Shown piece after piece: positions 53,031-62,445 of a DNA stretch of 64,000 nucleotides (positions are counted from its first letter, which is position 1; each line of letters begins with the position of its first letter). Under the pieces are notes generated by a model. That model did no database searches. It saw nothing but the letters and a program-made list of their open reading frames with translations, and was not told where the DNA came from. A program made the position numbers and the translations under genes. The stretch lies in the NCBI RefSeq assembly GCF_029931775.1, contig NC_079330.1:7085206-7149205 (forward strand), written 5' to 3'. Origin of the DNA: Euleptes europaea. Lineage: Eukaryota > Chordata > Lepidosauria > Squamata > Sphaerodactylidae.

Positions 53031-53690
53031 TCACTTTCGTTCAACTACACCTACCTTACAGGGTCATTATGAAGTTACAATGGAGGATACAAGAATGACG
53101 TATGCCAAAGATGGAATTAGAATGTGATAGATACAATTGATCACTGGCGCCCATTTATCTGTCCTGGGCCGGTACTGTTGAATCTAAACGCGCTTAGCGT
53201 TTTGCTCATTGGTCTACAGGAAAAAATGTTGTGGCTTTCTTTGTGTGTTTTATGTCAGACATCCTGTTGCATTGTGATCTCGCTTTGTGTTCCGGGGAGG
53301 CCAAGAGCCTGTTGCCTCTTTGAAGCATCTCCGAGCGTCTTTGATTTGGGCTGCGTTCACATGAACCAGCGAACTGCGGTTGGACTGGACCCCCGATTAG
53401 TTGTGAAGTCTGAATGCGGCTGATTCACCGAAGTGGAACGTTCTGGCTGAAGTGTGTTCCAGCTGTGATAGGCGATAACGCCGTCTCCCTAGTTATGTTG
53501 AAGTCGTTGAACATCTGTTGTGGGTTCCAAATGCAGATGTTGTGAATTATAGCCGGTTTTAAAGCAATGCTCATCTTGCATTCTTTTGACTTTTGTACAA
53601 AAGTCCCAGATGAGGTCACTTGTATGCCACGGCCTTTTAACCACAATTCCCCCATTTATACTTCTGTCTGTCTGCCTGTCTGTCTAACAT
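53031..53690. other. MMP23 intron 4, nothing recognised
   Basis: About 660 bp without a recognised repeat or gene, ending in a short (TCTG)n run near 53665. Confidence 0.4.
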
Positions 53691-53692
53691 AA

Positions 53693-53962
53693 AAAGGTAA
53701 AGGTAGTCCCCTCTGTAAGCACATCCTGACATTTACTAGGCAGACTATGTTTATGGGCTGGTTTGCCAGTGCCTTCTCCAGTCGTCTTCCCTTTATCCCC
53801 AGCAAGCTGGGTACTCATTTTACCAACCTCGGAAGGATGGAAGGCTGAGTCGACCTTGAGCCGGCTACCTGAAACCAACTTCCGTCAGGATCGAACTCAG
53901 GTCGTGAGCAGAGCTTGGACTGCAGTACTGCAGCTTTCCACTCTGCGCCACGGGGCTCTGTC
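53693..53962 (-). mobile_element. Sauria-type SINE, nearly full length
   Basis: Minus strand from the head (complement of CGCCACGGGGCTCTG) to tail ACTACCTTTACCTTTTTA. A short internal gap near 53720. Confidence 0.9.
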
Positions 53963-54204
53963 CTGTCTAATATATTTATGAAATAAATAAAATCTGCTGC
54001 CTAGGATTCACTTCACTATAATGAAATGGACTTTGGGCCATAGAACCTGAAGCCACAATGAATGGTAGACATTAAGGTGTCCCATGATACTTCCCCCTTC
54101 CCTTTAATATGCCATTTTAAAAATATCTGGCTGTGCAGCCTTTATCCCTCATGTCCTGAAACATGTTTCTTCTTCCTCCCCCCTCCACCTAAATTTCTTT
54201 TCCT

Positions 54205-54360
54205 TAGCATCTGGGTTGATGAAGAGTTCAACAGAAGTTCTGTTGAACTCTAAAGCTTGCTCACTGCTTTGTTGTGTGTTTGTTGGCGGAGAATTCTGTT
54301 GAACTCTCAAGTTTGCTCACTGCTTTGTTGTGTATTTGCTGGTCCTAACAGAAATCTGCT
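54205..54360 (+). repeat. Tandem retroelement remnant with hammerhead-like fold
   Basis: Two units of TCTGTTGAACTCTNAAGNTTGCTCACTGC-type sequence lie at about 54238 and 54298. The first includes TTGATGA, a perfect 10-bp stem (54223-54232 with 54242-54251) and AAA. No coding potential. Confidence 0.55.
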
Positions 54361-54412
54361 ATGCATTTGTGACATTTGGTCCTAACTTTCAGACGTGTTC
54401 CCTTTTCTCCAG

Positions 54413-54577
54413 GGGTTTGGCTTACTGACCTGGTCCACATTGCTGCTCACGAAATTGGCCACGCCCTGGGGCTGATGCACTCCCTGGACCCGAACGCTCT
54501 GATGCATCTCAATGCGACGCTGACTGGGAAAAACGTAATCTCCCAGGATGAGATGTGGGGGATCTTCAGGCTTTATG
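54413..54577 (+). CDS. MMP23: MMP23 exon 5: zinc-binding active site
   Basis: Residues 209-263 plus one base. AAHEIGHALGLMHSLDPNAL holds the three zinc histidines (221, 225, 231) and catalytic Glu222; ALMH supplies the Met-turn. Acceptor TTTTCTCCAG, donor GTGAGT. Confidence 0.98.
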
Positions 54578-54779
54578 GTGAGTGTGTGGGAGTGGAGGTT
54601 GCCAGGAGGAAAAACTGGCATTCTTAACAAACTTACTAACAAAATATTACACGAATTTGGGCAAGATAGCTGCACTGGTTGATTCTCCCTCTCTGTATGT
54701 CCATTTTCACTCTTGCCTCTTTGCTTCCAGGCTTCCTGGTTATGGCAGTCTTCACTCCTTCCCTTTTAATATGAGTTTT

Positions 54780-54840
54780 GTTGGTTGCTAGGCATGCAAA
54801 TAGGTCTGAGAAGAGGGAGGAAATTAATGCAGTGGCTATG
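54780..54840 (+). repeat. Unclassified dispersed repeat (ATGCAAATAGG)
   Basis: GTTGGTTGCTAGGCATGCAA, fourth copy of this motif. Confidence 0.55.
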
Positions 54841-54929
54841 GATATTGCAAAAACACTGGTGGTTCCCTTCATCGGGAGGAAGCAGAGATATTCTCCTATG
54901 CATTTCCTAGTGAGGGCCTCTCTTGCTTG

Positions 54930-55024
54930 CCCTGCCCTCCTCAGGCTTTGCCCCCCAAACCTCCCTCTGGTAGTGAAGAGGAACCTGGTAACCCTAAGCC
55001 ACCACCTGGAGGTTGGCAACCCTT
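54930..55024. mobile_element. hAT-like MITE fragments
   Basis: A right end (to GGTAACCCTA) and a reversed end (CCACCTGGAGGTTGGCAACC) abut. Confidence 0.7.
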
Positions 55025-55049
55025 AATCACTTGCCTAGTGGTGATGGAC

Positions 55050-55233
55050 AGTGCCGGTGTTGAGTGGCAGCCGACTTATGGCTACCCCGTAGGGTTTTCA
55101 AAGTAAGAGACCTTCAGAGGTGGTTTGCCATGGCCTTCCTCTGCGTAGCGCCCCTGTTATCCCTTGGTGGTCACCCATCGAAATACTAACCAGGGTCGAC
55201 CCTGCTTAGCTTCCAAGATCCGGCTAGCGTGGG
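55050..55233 (-). mobile_element. 5S rRNA-derived SINE
   Basis: Minus strand 5S-like head (complement of GGTCGACCCTGCTTAGCTTC) through body AGAGGTGGTTTGCCATGGCC; tail GGCAGCCGACTTATGGCTAC. Confidence 0.85.
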
Positions 55234-55915
55234 CTTCGCTTTCCTACCCTGCAGAAAAGCTTTAAGGGCTAGATGGGTTAGTTTGTCCCTCTTCCTCCTG
55301 GCTTCGACTGCTTAAGCCAAAATCATCGGTATGGCCAAACCGAGAATCTTACACAAGACAAGATGCTTTTGATTTGGGGATTAGTGGCTTGAACTGCCTC
55401 CTCCATTCAGAACTTTTTTGGGGGGCGGGGGGAGAAAAAGAAAAATGTTTTCAACCCATTGCTGCAATTCAATTTATAGCTTCAGGAAAAGGAAACGGCC
55501 CGAAGGAAGACAGAGCCTCGCTACCCGCAGACCGAAAAGGAGGCGTCGGAAGGGAATCAATCTGGCTTTTTGTGCGCTTTTTCTTTGAAAGTGATATTTG
55601 CGTTGGCTTCCCCCTCTAGCCCTAGATCTCCCTGCCAAAACCAGCTCTCTGCACACTCCCAGGAAAGGGTTTAGAAAGCGGGGCGGGGTCCCAGCTGTGG
55701 TGGGTTGTTTTCCTATAAGCAAGTCAACACAAGACCTTTCCCTTCTCATTTGATATAATCCCTCCCAATGGTTCTGCAAAGGGTTTGTTTTTCCCACTCT
55801 TCTTATCCACACGTTCATGAACACCCACAAGTTGGCTGTAGGTTTTTTGACCCCCCCTTGTGTCGAAGGTGTGAATAGGCCCCTCCACTCCAAAGATATT
55901 CTTCCCCGGTTATGG
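55234..55915. other. MMP23 intron 5, nothing recognised
   Basis: About 680 bp without a recognised repeat or gene. Confidence 0.4.
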
Positions 55916-55923
55916 CCACCACC

Positions 55924-56126
55924 TAGGGTTGCCAACTTCCGGGTCGTAGCTGGAGATCTCCTGCTATTACAACTGATCTCCAGCCGGTAGAGATCAGTTC
56001 ACCCGGAGAATATGGCCGCTTTGCCAACTGGACTCTATGGCACTGAAGTCCTTCCCAAACCCATCCCTCCTCAGGCTCCACCCCCAAAACATCCCACAGG
56101 TGGTGAAGAGGGACCTGGCAACCCTA
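55924..56126 (+). mobile_element. hAT-like MITE
   Basis: Complete ends TAGGGTTGCCAAC and CTGGCAACCCTA; no clear duplication. Ends 60 bp before MMP23 exon 6. Confidence 0.85.
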
Positions 56127-56186
56127 ACCTTCTCCCTCGGTTGTGATTTCTATTTTATTTTCACCCGATGGCTCCTTTCGTTTCAG

Positions 56187-56297
56187 GATGTAAAGACCGA
56201 CTCTTTCTCTGCCCTTCCTGGACTCGGAAGGGCTACTGCAAGAAACGGCCAAAACTGATGAAGAAGCATTGCCCGCACAGCTGTGACTTCTGCTTGG
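56187..56297 (+). CDS. MMP23: MMP23 exon 6: ShK-type domain
   Basis: A single exon encodes nearly the whole six-cysteine domain (residues 264-300): LFLCPSWTRKGYCKKRPKLM, then HCPHSCDFCL. Cysteine spacing equals human. This domain can block voltage-gated potassium channels in mammals. Acceptor CGTTTCAG, donor GTAAGG. Confidence 0.97.
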
Positions 56298-56419
56298 GTA
56301 AGGAGTCCTTGTTTTTTGTGAATGGTTGGGTGCCAGAAGCCACCCCCCAGAAGGCTCTGCTGTTAAAGACCCATAAAGCTGTTTTCGACTGGCTCTGGCA
56401 GCTGTTGGCACATCTGGTG

Positions 56420-56652
56420 GCGGAAAGTGCTGTCGAGTCCCAGCCGACTTATGGCGACCCTGTAGGGTTTTCAAGGCAAGAAACATTCGGAGGTGGTTTG
56501 CCATTGCCTGCCTCCATGTGGGCTGAGAGAGTTCGGAGAGAACTGTGACCAGCCCAAGGTCACCTTCATGGGGAGGAGTGGGGAGGAGTGGGGAATCGAA
56601 CCCGGTTCTCCAGCCTAAAGTCCACCACTCTTAACCACTACACCACACTGCT
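56420..56652 (-). mobile_element. Chimera of 5S SINE tail and tRNA SINE
   Basis: The 5S SINE tail and body (56420-56522: GTCCCAGCCGACTTATGGCG) pass directly into tRNA SINE body and head (56523-56652: ACCACTACACCACACTGC). Confidence 0.75.
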
Positions 56653-56689
56653 TGTTGGTGCATCTAGACTAGTATTATCTAGGGTTTCC

Positions 56690-56868
56690 AACCTCCAGGT
56701 GGTGGCAGGAGATCTCCAGGCGATGGAAATGTGTTCCCCTGGAGAAAATGGCCGCTTTGGCCATTGGACTCTATGGCATTGAAGTCCCTCCCTCTCTAAA
56801 CCCCGCCCTCCTCAGGCTCCACCCCCCAAAATCTCAAGGTATTTTCCAACCCAGAGCTAGCAACCCTA
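56690..56868 (+). mobile_element. hAT-like MITE, subfamily B
   Basis: Flanked by GTATTATC (56682-56689) and GTATTAGC (56869-56876), 7 of 8 matching. Confidence 0.9.
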
Positions 56869-57090
56869 GTATTAGCCAACCTGCAGGTTCCCTAGAAATT
56901 TTTTAACTAGAAATGCCGGTGAACTGAGTTAGGAGTGTTACAGCTCATCCCCAGGAGGTTGGCATCGCAGCTTGGAGAAAGTGACCGAGGAGTGCATGTC
57001 TTCCAACATGTCTTCCTAGGCCTTTTGCCTGTGATAGAAAGGCACATCTTCAAGTGCTCACAGTGGCCTGTCTGATTTCCCCCCACAAGC

Positions 57091-57262
57091 TATGGGGAGG
57101 ATGGAAGACAGTGATAGAGCACCCGGTTGGCATGCAGGAGCTCTCGGGTTCAGTCCCCGGCATCTCCAGTTAAAAATATCTCAGGCTTCGGATGATGGGC
57201 AGACCTTTCTCTGTCTCCAAGATCTGGATTGACAATAGCGAACTAGAAGGGTCAATCGTCTG
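57091..57262 (+). mobile_element. Diverged tRNA SINE
   Basis: AGTGATAGAGCACCCGGTTG and GGTTCAGTCCCCGGCATC identify the head; the 3' half is weak. Confidence 0.7.
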
Positions 57263-57351
57263 ACTCAAGGTAAGGTAATATTTTAACTACATTCACAAGT
57301 TACGAGTACTCTAGCGATTCACAAGTTGCGATGCTGAGTTTTACGTCATAT

Positions 57352-57634
57352 CGTGTGTAGTGGTTAAGAGCGGTGGACTCTGATCTGGAGAACAGGGTTT
57401 TATTCTCCACTCCTCCACATGAGTGGCGGAGGCTAATCTGGTGAACTGGATTTGTTTCCCCGCTCCTCCACATGAAGCCAGCTGGGTGACCTTGGGCTAG
57501 TCACAGCACTCTCAGCCCCACCTACCTCACAGGGAGTCTGTTGTGGGGAGGGGGAAGGGAAGGTGATTGTAAGCCAGTTTGACTCTTCCTTAAGTTGTAG
57601 AGAAAGTCAGCATATAAAAACCAACTCTTCTTCC
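57352..57634 (+). mobile_element. tRNA SINE (GTGTAGTGGTTAAGAGC family)
   Basis: Full length except for the first bases, tail AAAACCAACTCTTCTTCC, ending about 70 bp before MMP23 exon 7. Confidence 0.88.
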
Positions 57635-57703
57635 CTGTGCAACAGAGCTTACTGGTCTGACTTAAGTCCCATGCATGGTTTTGTTTTGGGTCTTCCCTTC
57701 CAG

Positions 57704-57830
57704 AGTTCCCTTTCCCGACAGTGGTGCCAACTCCACCTCCTCCAAGGATGAAAACAAGGATCGTCCCAGAGGGCAGGAACGTCACCTTCCGGTGCGGGCA
57801 GAAGATCATTCATAAAAAGGGCAAAGTTTA
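57704..57830 (+). CDS. MMP23: MMP23 exon 7: linker and Ig-like domain start
   Basis: Residues 301-342 plus two bases of a split tyrosine. TPPPPRMKTRIVPEGRNVTF and RCGQKIIHKKGKV match human. Acceptor CCCTTCCAG, donor GTAAGT. Confidence 0.97.
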
Positions 57831-58154
57831 GTAAGTATCCTGCTTCTTCTCATAGACCCCTTCTTCAAACCACTCCACCTGGCATCCTGTTTCCAAGAAT
57901 AATTTCTGAATCCTACAAATGGGGCAGGAAAATAAGAGCTCTGTCCTGTTGTTTGGTTGTACCCCAGCAACCAGTATTCGGGGATATACTGCCTTTGACC
58001 ATGGAGGTTCCAATTTGCAACCTTGGCTGATTGTGGTTGATTTCTAAATTAATTTGCCCTGATTTCTGTTTTAAAGCCATCTGAGGCAGTGACCCTCACC
58101 GCATCTTGTAGTGGAAAATTCCATCAGTTATCTCTTCATGCAAGATATAAAAAT

Positions 58155-58410
58155 TATTTTCTAACAGAGCGGTTCCTCAGTGGAACAAGCTTCCTCGGGA
58201 GGTGGTAAGCTCTCCTTCCCTGGAGGTTTTTAAGAAGAGGTTAGATGGCCATCTGTCAGCAATGCTGATTCTGTGACCTTAGGCAGATGATGAGAGGGGG
58301 GCACCTTGGCCATCTTCTGGTCACTGGGGGGGGGGTAATTGTGAATGTCCTGCATTGTGCAGGGGGTTGGACTAGATGACCCTGGTGGTCCCAACTCTAT
58401 GATTCTACTC
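58155..58410 (+). mobile_element. CR1 LINE 3' end
   Basis: GCGGTTCCTCAGTGGAACAA to CCCAACTCTATGATTCTACT, the same CR1 family as in MIB2 intron at 26776. Confidence 0.88.
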
Positions 58411-58511
58411 TGAATCTACTGCCCGTCAACTGCATTTCATAGGGATGAAAACTCAGAGTAAGGAAACTCCTGGAGATTTGGTAGAGGTGCCTGGGAAAGG
58501 TGGAGTTTGGA

Positions 58512-58590
58512 GAGGAAGAAGAAGAGTTGATTTTTATATGCCACTTTATCTCCCTCTTAAGGAAGACTCAAACTCCTTTACAATCACCTT
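58512..58590 (-). mobile_element. tRNA SINE 3' fragment
   Basis: GAAGAAGAAGAGTTGATTTT onward; only 80 bp. Confidence 0.75.
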
Positions 58591-58943
58591 CCATTCCCCT
58601 TCTCCTCTGTCTCTATACCGGTCATCATTTTTCTAAACCTCCTGGCCCCCTCAGGCATCTGTTCTCTAAACTACGAACGAAATGTTTAATACGGTCCCAG
58701 ACCAACAATAAAAAAAACTTTTACCTCTAAACTAAAAAGAAATCTGCGGTGGAAGGGGTGGGGATATTAAAAAAAAAAAAAAACACCTTTCGCTGTCTGT
58801 GGAAATCCTGCGCTGGTGTTAGCATTTGCTGCCTGTGAAATAAAAATGTATAAAGTCTCTTAAAAAAAAAAACAGAAATATATCTGTGCCCATGCGTATC
58901 CTACCAGCTGATTGTCACCCGCTTCCCCCCCCCCCCCATATAG

Positions 58944-59118
58944 TTGGTACAAAGATAAAGAGCTTCTAGAATATTCCTATCCGGGGTACCTCTCGTTGAA
59001 CGACGACCACATGAGCATCATCGCCAACGCCATCAACGAAGGCACCTACACTTGCATGGTCAAGAAGAAGTCGAAGATCCTCACCACGTACTCCTGGAGA
59101 GTCAGGGTGAAGCAGTAG
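58944..59118 (+). CDS. MMP23: MMP23 exon 8: Ig-like domain end and stop
   Basis: Residues 343-400 and TAG. WYKDKELLEYSYPGYLSLND and INEGTYTCMV complete the Ig fold (Trp344, Cys380). The acceptor follows a long C run (58925-58937). Confidence 0.97.
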
Positions 59119-59914
59119 CAGGGAGGGCGTTGCAGGAACGTTGGACGCTTGACAACTACATCGCTAATCTGCAAGGCCCACCCTTCCCTTCTCCTCCCCC
59201 ATCTGTCACTCGGCTACCTTGTTGGGGATGCTGGAACTTCCTCGACCAGAGAAGATCGCTGCTTAAAAACGAAACAAAAAGTGTGTCTGGACAATTCAAA
59301 CAGTTTCCCTTTTAGCAATCCTCCTGATCGTGGAGATGTTTGTTGGCTGACCACCGTGGTGTTACTGATGACAAAATACAAGGCAATTGCTTAAAAAACT
59401 GAACTCTCTCAAAGGTCTGGGCCAAGGTGACATCAGGCTTTCAGGTTCTGAGACCCCGGGATATTTATTTCAGTGGCTGACATCAGTAAAGTGGGGAGAA
59501 GTTTCTTTTGATGGGAGCGAAGAAGACCCTCGAGTCGAAGATCATCTCAGCCTTTATGCACCCTTCAACGTTCGACTGCTGCTAAAAACGCAGAAATGCC
59601 TTAAATCGCCTGAAAGGTGACAGAGATCATTGCTAGGAAGCGCTCCGAACCGCTTTACGGTCCTAAAGAACAATATTCATCGGCGCATTGGTCCTTAGCC
59701 GCCGCTTTTCGAAACTGTAAATGACACAGCTAAGCCCGAGGGGTTGGCTCTTCTGTTTAGCAACTTGGTGTATGCTGAGATGCGTTCTTCTCTCTCGGTT
59801 CAAAGCTGACCACAAAAGCCTTTTTCCATTATTAAAAACCCTCAAATTTGCAGCTTCTGGAAGGCTGTAGGGCTGCTTAGGAGTTTTGCCAGTAAATTAC
59901 CGCTCGTCTGGTTT

Positions 59915-59920
59915 AATAAA
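59915..59920 (+). terminator. Candidate polyadenylation signal, MMP23
   Basis: AATAAA, about 800 bp past the stop codon; a GT-rich element was not checked in detail. Confidence 0.5.
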
Positions 59921-60024
59921 GCGCTTCCCCCCCCACCTGGATTTTGAATTAGTTTTTCCTTCTCCACGATTATCTAGAATTATGGTGGCGACGTGGCCTT
60001 CGAAAATGAAATCAGAGGAGTCCA

Positions 60025-60030
60025 AATAAA
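60025..60030 (+). terminator. Second candidate polyadenylation signal, MMP23
   Basis: AATAAA, 110 bp after the first. Confidence 0.4.
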
Positions 60031-60372
60031 GACTCAAGGTAATTAAGCAGAGAGAGAACACACAACTGCATGTTTTGAGTTAACATCCGCCCTGGCTTAG
60101 AATTACTCAGACCTCTCTTTTAGGAGACCGCCGTCTGTCTTTAAATCACATACTGGGATTGTTTCCCTCACTCCATCAAACATATTTGGCGAATAGGGTT
60201 GCTGACGTGGGTGTAGTATTGCCAAACGTAAAAAAGGGGCAAGCCTTAGAGACCAACCAGAACTCACCCCCCGGAACAGACATTATGCGTAAGCTTCCAG
60301 CCTACATAGAATTTCTTGGAAGCGGCTGTTCAAGAAAAATTAAAGCTGAGAAAGGCCGGCCACGTTTAATTT

Positions 60373-60617
60373 GAAGAATTGGTTTTTATATCCTGCTTTT
60401 CCTCTACCTTTAAGGAGTCTCAAAGCAGCTTACAATTGCCTCCCCCCCCCCGCCACAACATGCACCATGTGAGGTAGGTGGGGCTGAGAGAGTTCGGAGA
60501 GAACTGTGACTAGCCCAAGGTCACCCAGCAGACTTCTTGTGGAGGAGCAGGGAATCAAACCCGGTTCTCCAGATTACAGCTCACCGCTCTTAACCACTAC
60601 ACCATGCTGGCTCTCAG
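60373..60617 (-). mobile_element. tRNA SINE (reversed)
   Basis: GAATTGGTTTTTATATCCTG to ACCACTACACCATGCTGGC. Confidence 0.87.
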
Positions 60618-60702
60618 GACATGATGCTAAACCCTTAGCAGTAGCTGCCTTCTGAGGCAGACGATTTAGAAGGGTTGAAAATGGGAAGCCTGCCTTGCTG
60701 TT

Positions 60703-60915
60703 GTGTGTGTTAAGTGCCGTCAAGTCGTTTCCGACTCATGGCGACCCTATGAATCAAAGTCCTACAAAATGTCCTATCTTTGGCAGCCTTGCTCAGACTT
60801 TTGCAAATTGAGGGCTGTGGCTTCCTTTATAGAGTCAATCCAGCTCTTGCTGGGTCTTCCTCTTTTCCTGCTGCCCTCAACTTTTCCTAGCATGACGGTC
60901 TTTTCCAGTGACTCT
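60703..60915 (-). mobile_element. LINE 3' end (GKVEGSRKRGRP frame)
   Basis: Second copy of the 46013-46224 family; minus strand encodes MLGKVEGSRKRGRPSKSWID. Tail at 60703-60750 with AAGTCGTTTCCGACTCATGG. Confidence 0.85.
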
Positions 60916-61242
60916 TGCCTTTCTGTTATCTTGTTTAATTTGAAAAGGATAAAATGGCCCTTAATTTTAGCCCAGGACAGTTCGATGCACTTTTTTAAAA
61001 AATTGGAAGTTTCCAGCAACGTTACATCGACTCCTGGCCAAACGCAGGTGTTGACTCGGCCTTCGAGCCTTGGGTGGTCTACTGAAGCAGGTGACACTCA
61101 ATAAGGAAAGCCACAATGGGCGATGTTTCAAGTCGACATTTGACCCAAAAAAGGGAAAAAAAGATTTTAATCTATGAAGAATAACCCAGTCAAATGGTCC
61201 CACAGTTTTATAGGCACACAACAAAAATAATCCGCACGTCTA

Positions 61243-61244
<2 letters not shown>

Positions 61245-61282
<38 letters not shown>
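61245..61282. repeat. (CA)n microsatellite
   Basis: Nearly 40 bp of pure CA repeat. Confidence 0.95.
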
Positions 61283-61283
<1 letters not shown>

Positions 61284-61361
61284 GTAGAGGAACATGGCTC
61301 AGTCCAACAATTTAGCAGTAAATAAGTAATGATATCTCTGCATGGTCTTCCAGCCCTGACC

Positions 61362-61576
61362 TGGATGGCCCAGGCTAGCCTGATCTCGTCAGATCTCGGA
61401 AGCTAAGCAGAGTCAGCCCTGGTTAGTATTTGGATGGGAAACCACCGAGGAATACCAGGGTTGCTGTGCAGAGGAAGGCACTGGCAGACCACCTCTGTTA
61501 GTCTTGCCATGAAAACCCCATAAAGGGGTCACCATAAGTCGGCTGTGACTTGATGGCACTTTACACACACACACGG
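61362..61576 (+). mobile_element. 5S rRNA-derived SINE, best copy
   Basis: Head GCCTGATCTCGTCAGATCTC and GGAAGCTAAGCAGAGTC follow vertebrate 5S rRNA; body GGAAGGCACTGGCAGACCAC; tail CCATAAGTCGGCTGTGACTT, then ACACACACACAC. Confidence 0.93.
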
Positions 61577-62026
61577 TCTTCCACAGCGGTGCAAAACGTA
61601 GTTTCAAAGGAAAATATTTTATATACAAAAGTCACACGTCTGGTTTTCTTTTCAAATATACAACTGTACAAAGACACACCGCCCTTTTTCTTCTGCACAG
61701 GATTTTTTTTTAAAGCACCTTGCCACTTATGAGAAAAAAAATGTTTTGACCGCTGATGCAACAGTCCCACAAATCGGAGAACCGTCCTGGGTCCTGCTGC
61801 GGTCATCCCAGGACAGCTCCAGTGCCAGCCTTTGGCCATCCTGTGACGCAAAGGCTCTGATCGACGCCCAGAGTTTCCCCTGTCGGGGCAGTAAGGTGCT
61901 CCCCACCAAACAGACACACTGCCCAAGAGAGAGGGCAATTTCATACACAAAGTATCACAGCAAATAATGAAGAACAAGATGTAAAATACCCAGTGCATGT
62001 TTTTTTTTTTTAAACATCCAGTATAG

Positions 62027-62321
62027 AAGAAGAAGAGTTGGTTTTTATATGCCGACTTTCTCTACCACTTAAGGAAGAACCAGACCGGCTTACAATCACC
62101 TTCCTTTCCCCCTCCCCACAACAGGCACCCTGTGAAGTAGGTGGGGCTGAGAGAACTCTAAGAGAGCTGTGATTAGCCCAAGGTCACCCAGCTGGCTTCA
62201 TGTGGAGGAGCAGGGAAACAAATCTAGTTCACCAGATTAGCCTCCCGACACTCACGTGGAGGAGTGGGGAATCAAACCCGGTTCTCCAGATCGGAGTCCT
62301 CCACTCTAAACCACCACACCA
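62027..62321 (-). mobile_element. tRNA SINE (reversed)
   Basis: Full length, AAGAAGAAGAGTTGGTTTTT to CCACACCATGCA. Confidence 0.9.
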
Positions 62322-62445
62322 TGCAATTTGTTGGTTTTTAGCAAATTCTGAACTTGTAAATTAAAAAAAAATGAAATCTGGGGCCTGCACACATTACGTC
62401 CTGGGTAATTTGCCTTTTTTGCTATGAACGGAGAAGAGCAAGAAG
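62322..62445. repeat. Sequence shared with 28055-28176 (inverted)
   Basis: ATGAAATCTGGGGCCTGCAC and flanks match the complement of the MIB2 intron stretch, again just 5' of the SINE head. Confidence 0.85.

Larger units (their letters stand above)
42636..59118 (+). other. MMP23: MMP23 gene, complete coding sequence (8 exons)
   Basis: The spliced exons give a 400-residue protein (human 390) with phases intact and no internal stop. MMP23 is a type II membrane-anchored metalloprotease of the secretory pathway. It is released by proprotein cleavage and its prodomain and ShK-type domain are known to act on potassium channels. Order of parts: cytoplasmic N-terminus, membrane anchor (28-45), proprotein cleavage site RIKR (85-88), catalytic domain with HEIGHALGLMH (221-231, Glu222 catalytic), ShK-type domain with six cysteines (265, 272, 281, 292, 296, 299), proline linker (about 310-314) and Ig-like domain (Cys331, Trp344, Cys380). 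There is no cysteine-switch motif and no hemopexin domain, as expected for this family member. It follows MIB2 in the same direction, 13.9 kb away, and converges with CDK11. Confidence 0.96.
59119..60030 (+). other. MMP23: Probable MMP23 3' UTR
   Basis: Repeat-free sequence after the stop, containing two AATAAA signals. Confidence 0.6.

Noticed and set aside
3182-56126. Many proline-rich open frames (such as LPSPNPALLRLRPKNLLPV) on both strands
   Set aside because: They are translations of the TAGGGTTGCCA MITE, which happens to lack stops in several frames. No codon bias, splice context or homology supports them as genes.
61245-61282. CRISPR array or other spaced repeat
   Set aside because: It is a simple CA microsatellite; nothing in the window resembles a CRISPR array, and the DNA is eukaryotic.
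61362-61450. 5S rRNA gene
   Set aside because: The 5S-like part is incomplete at its 5' end, diverged, and fused to a SINE body and LINE-like tail.
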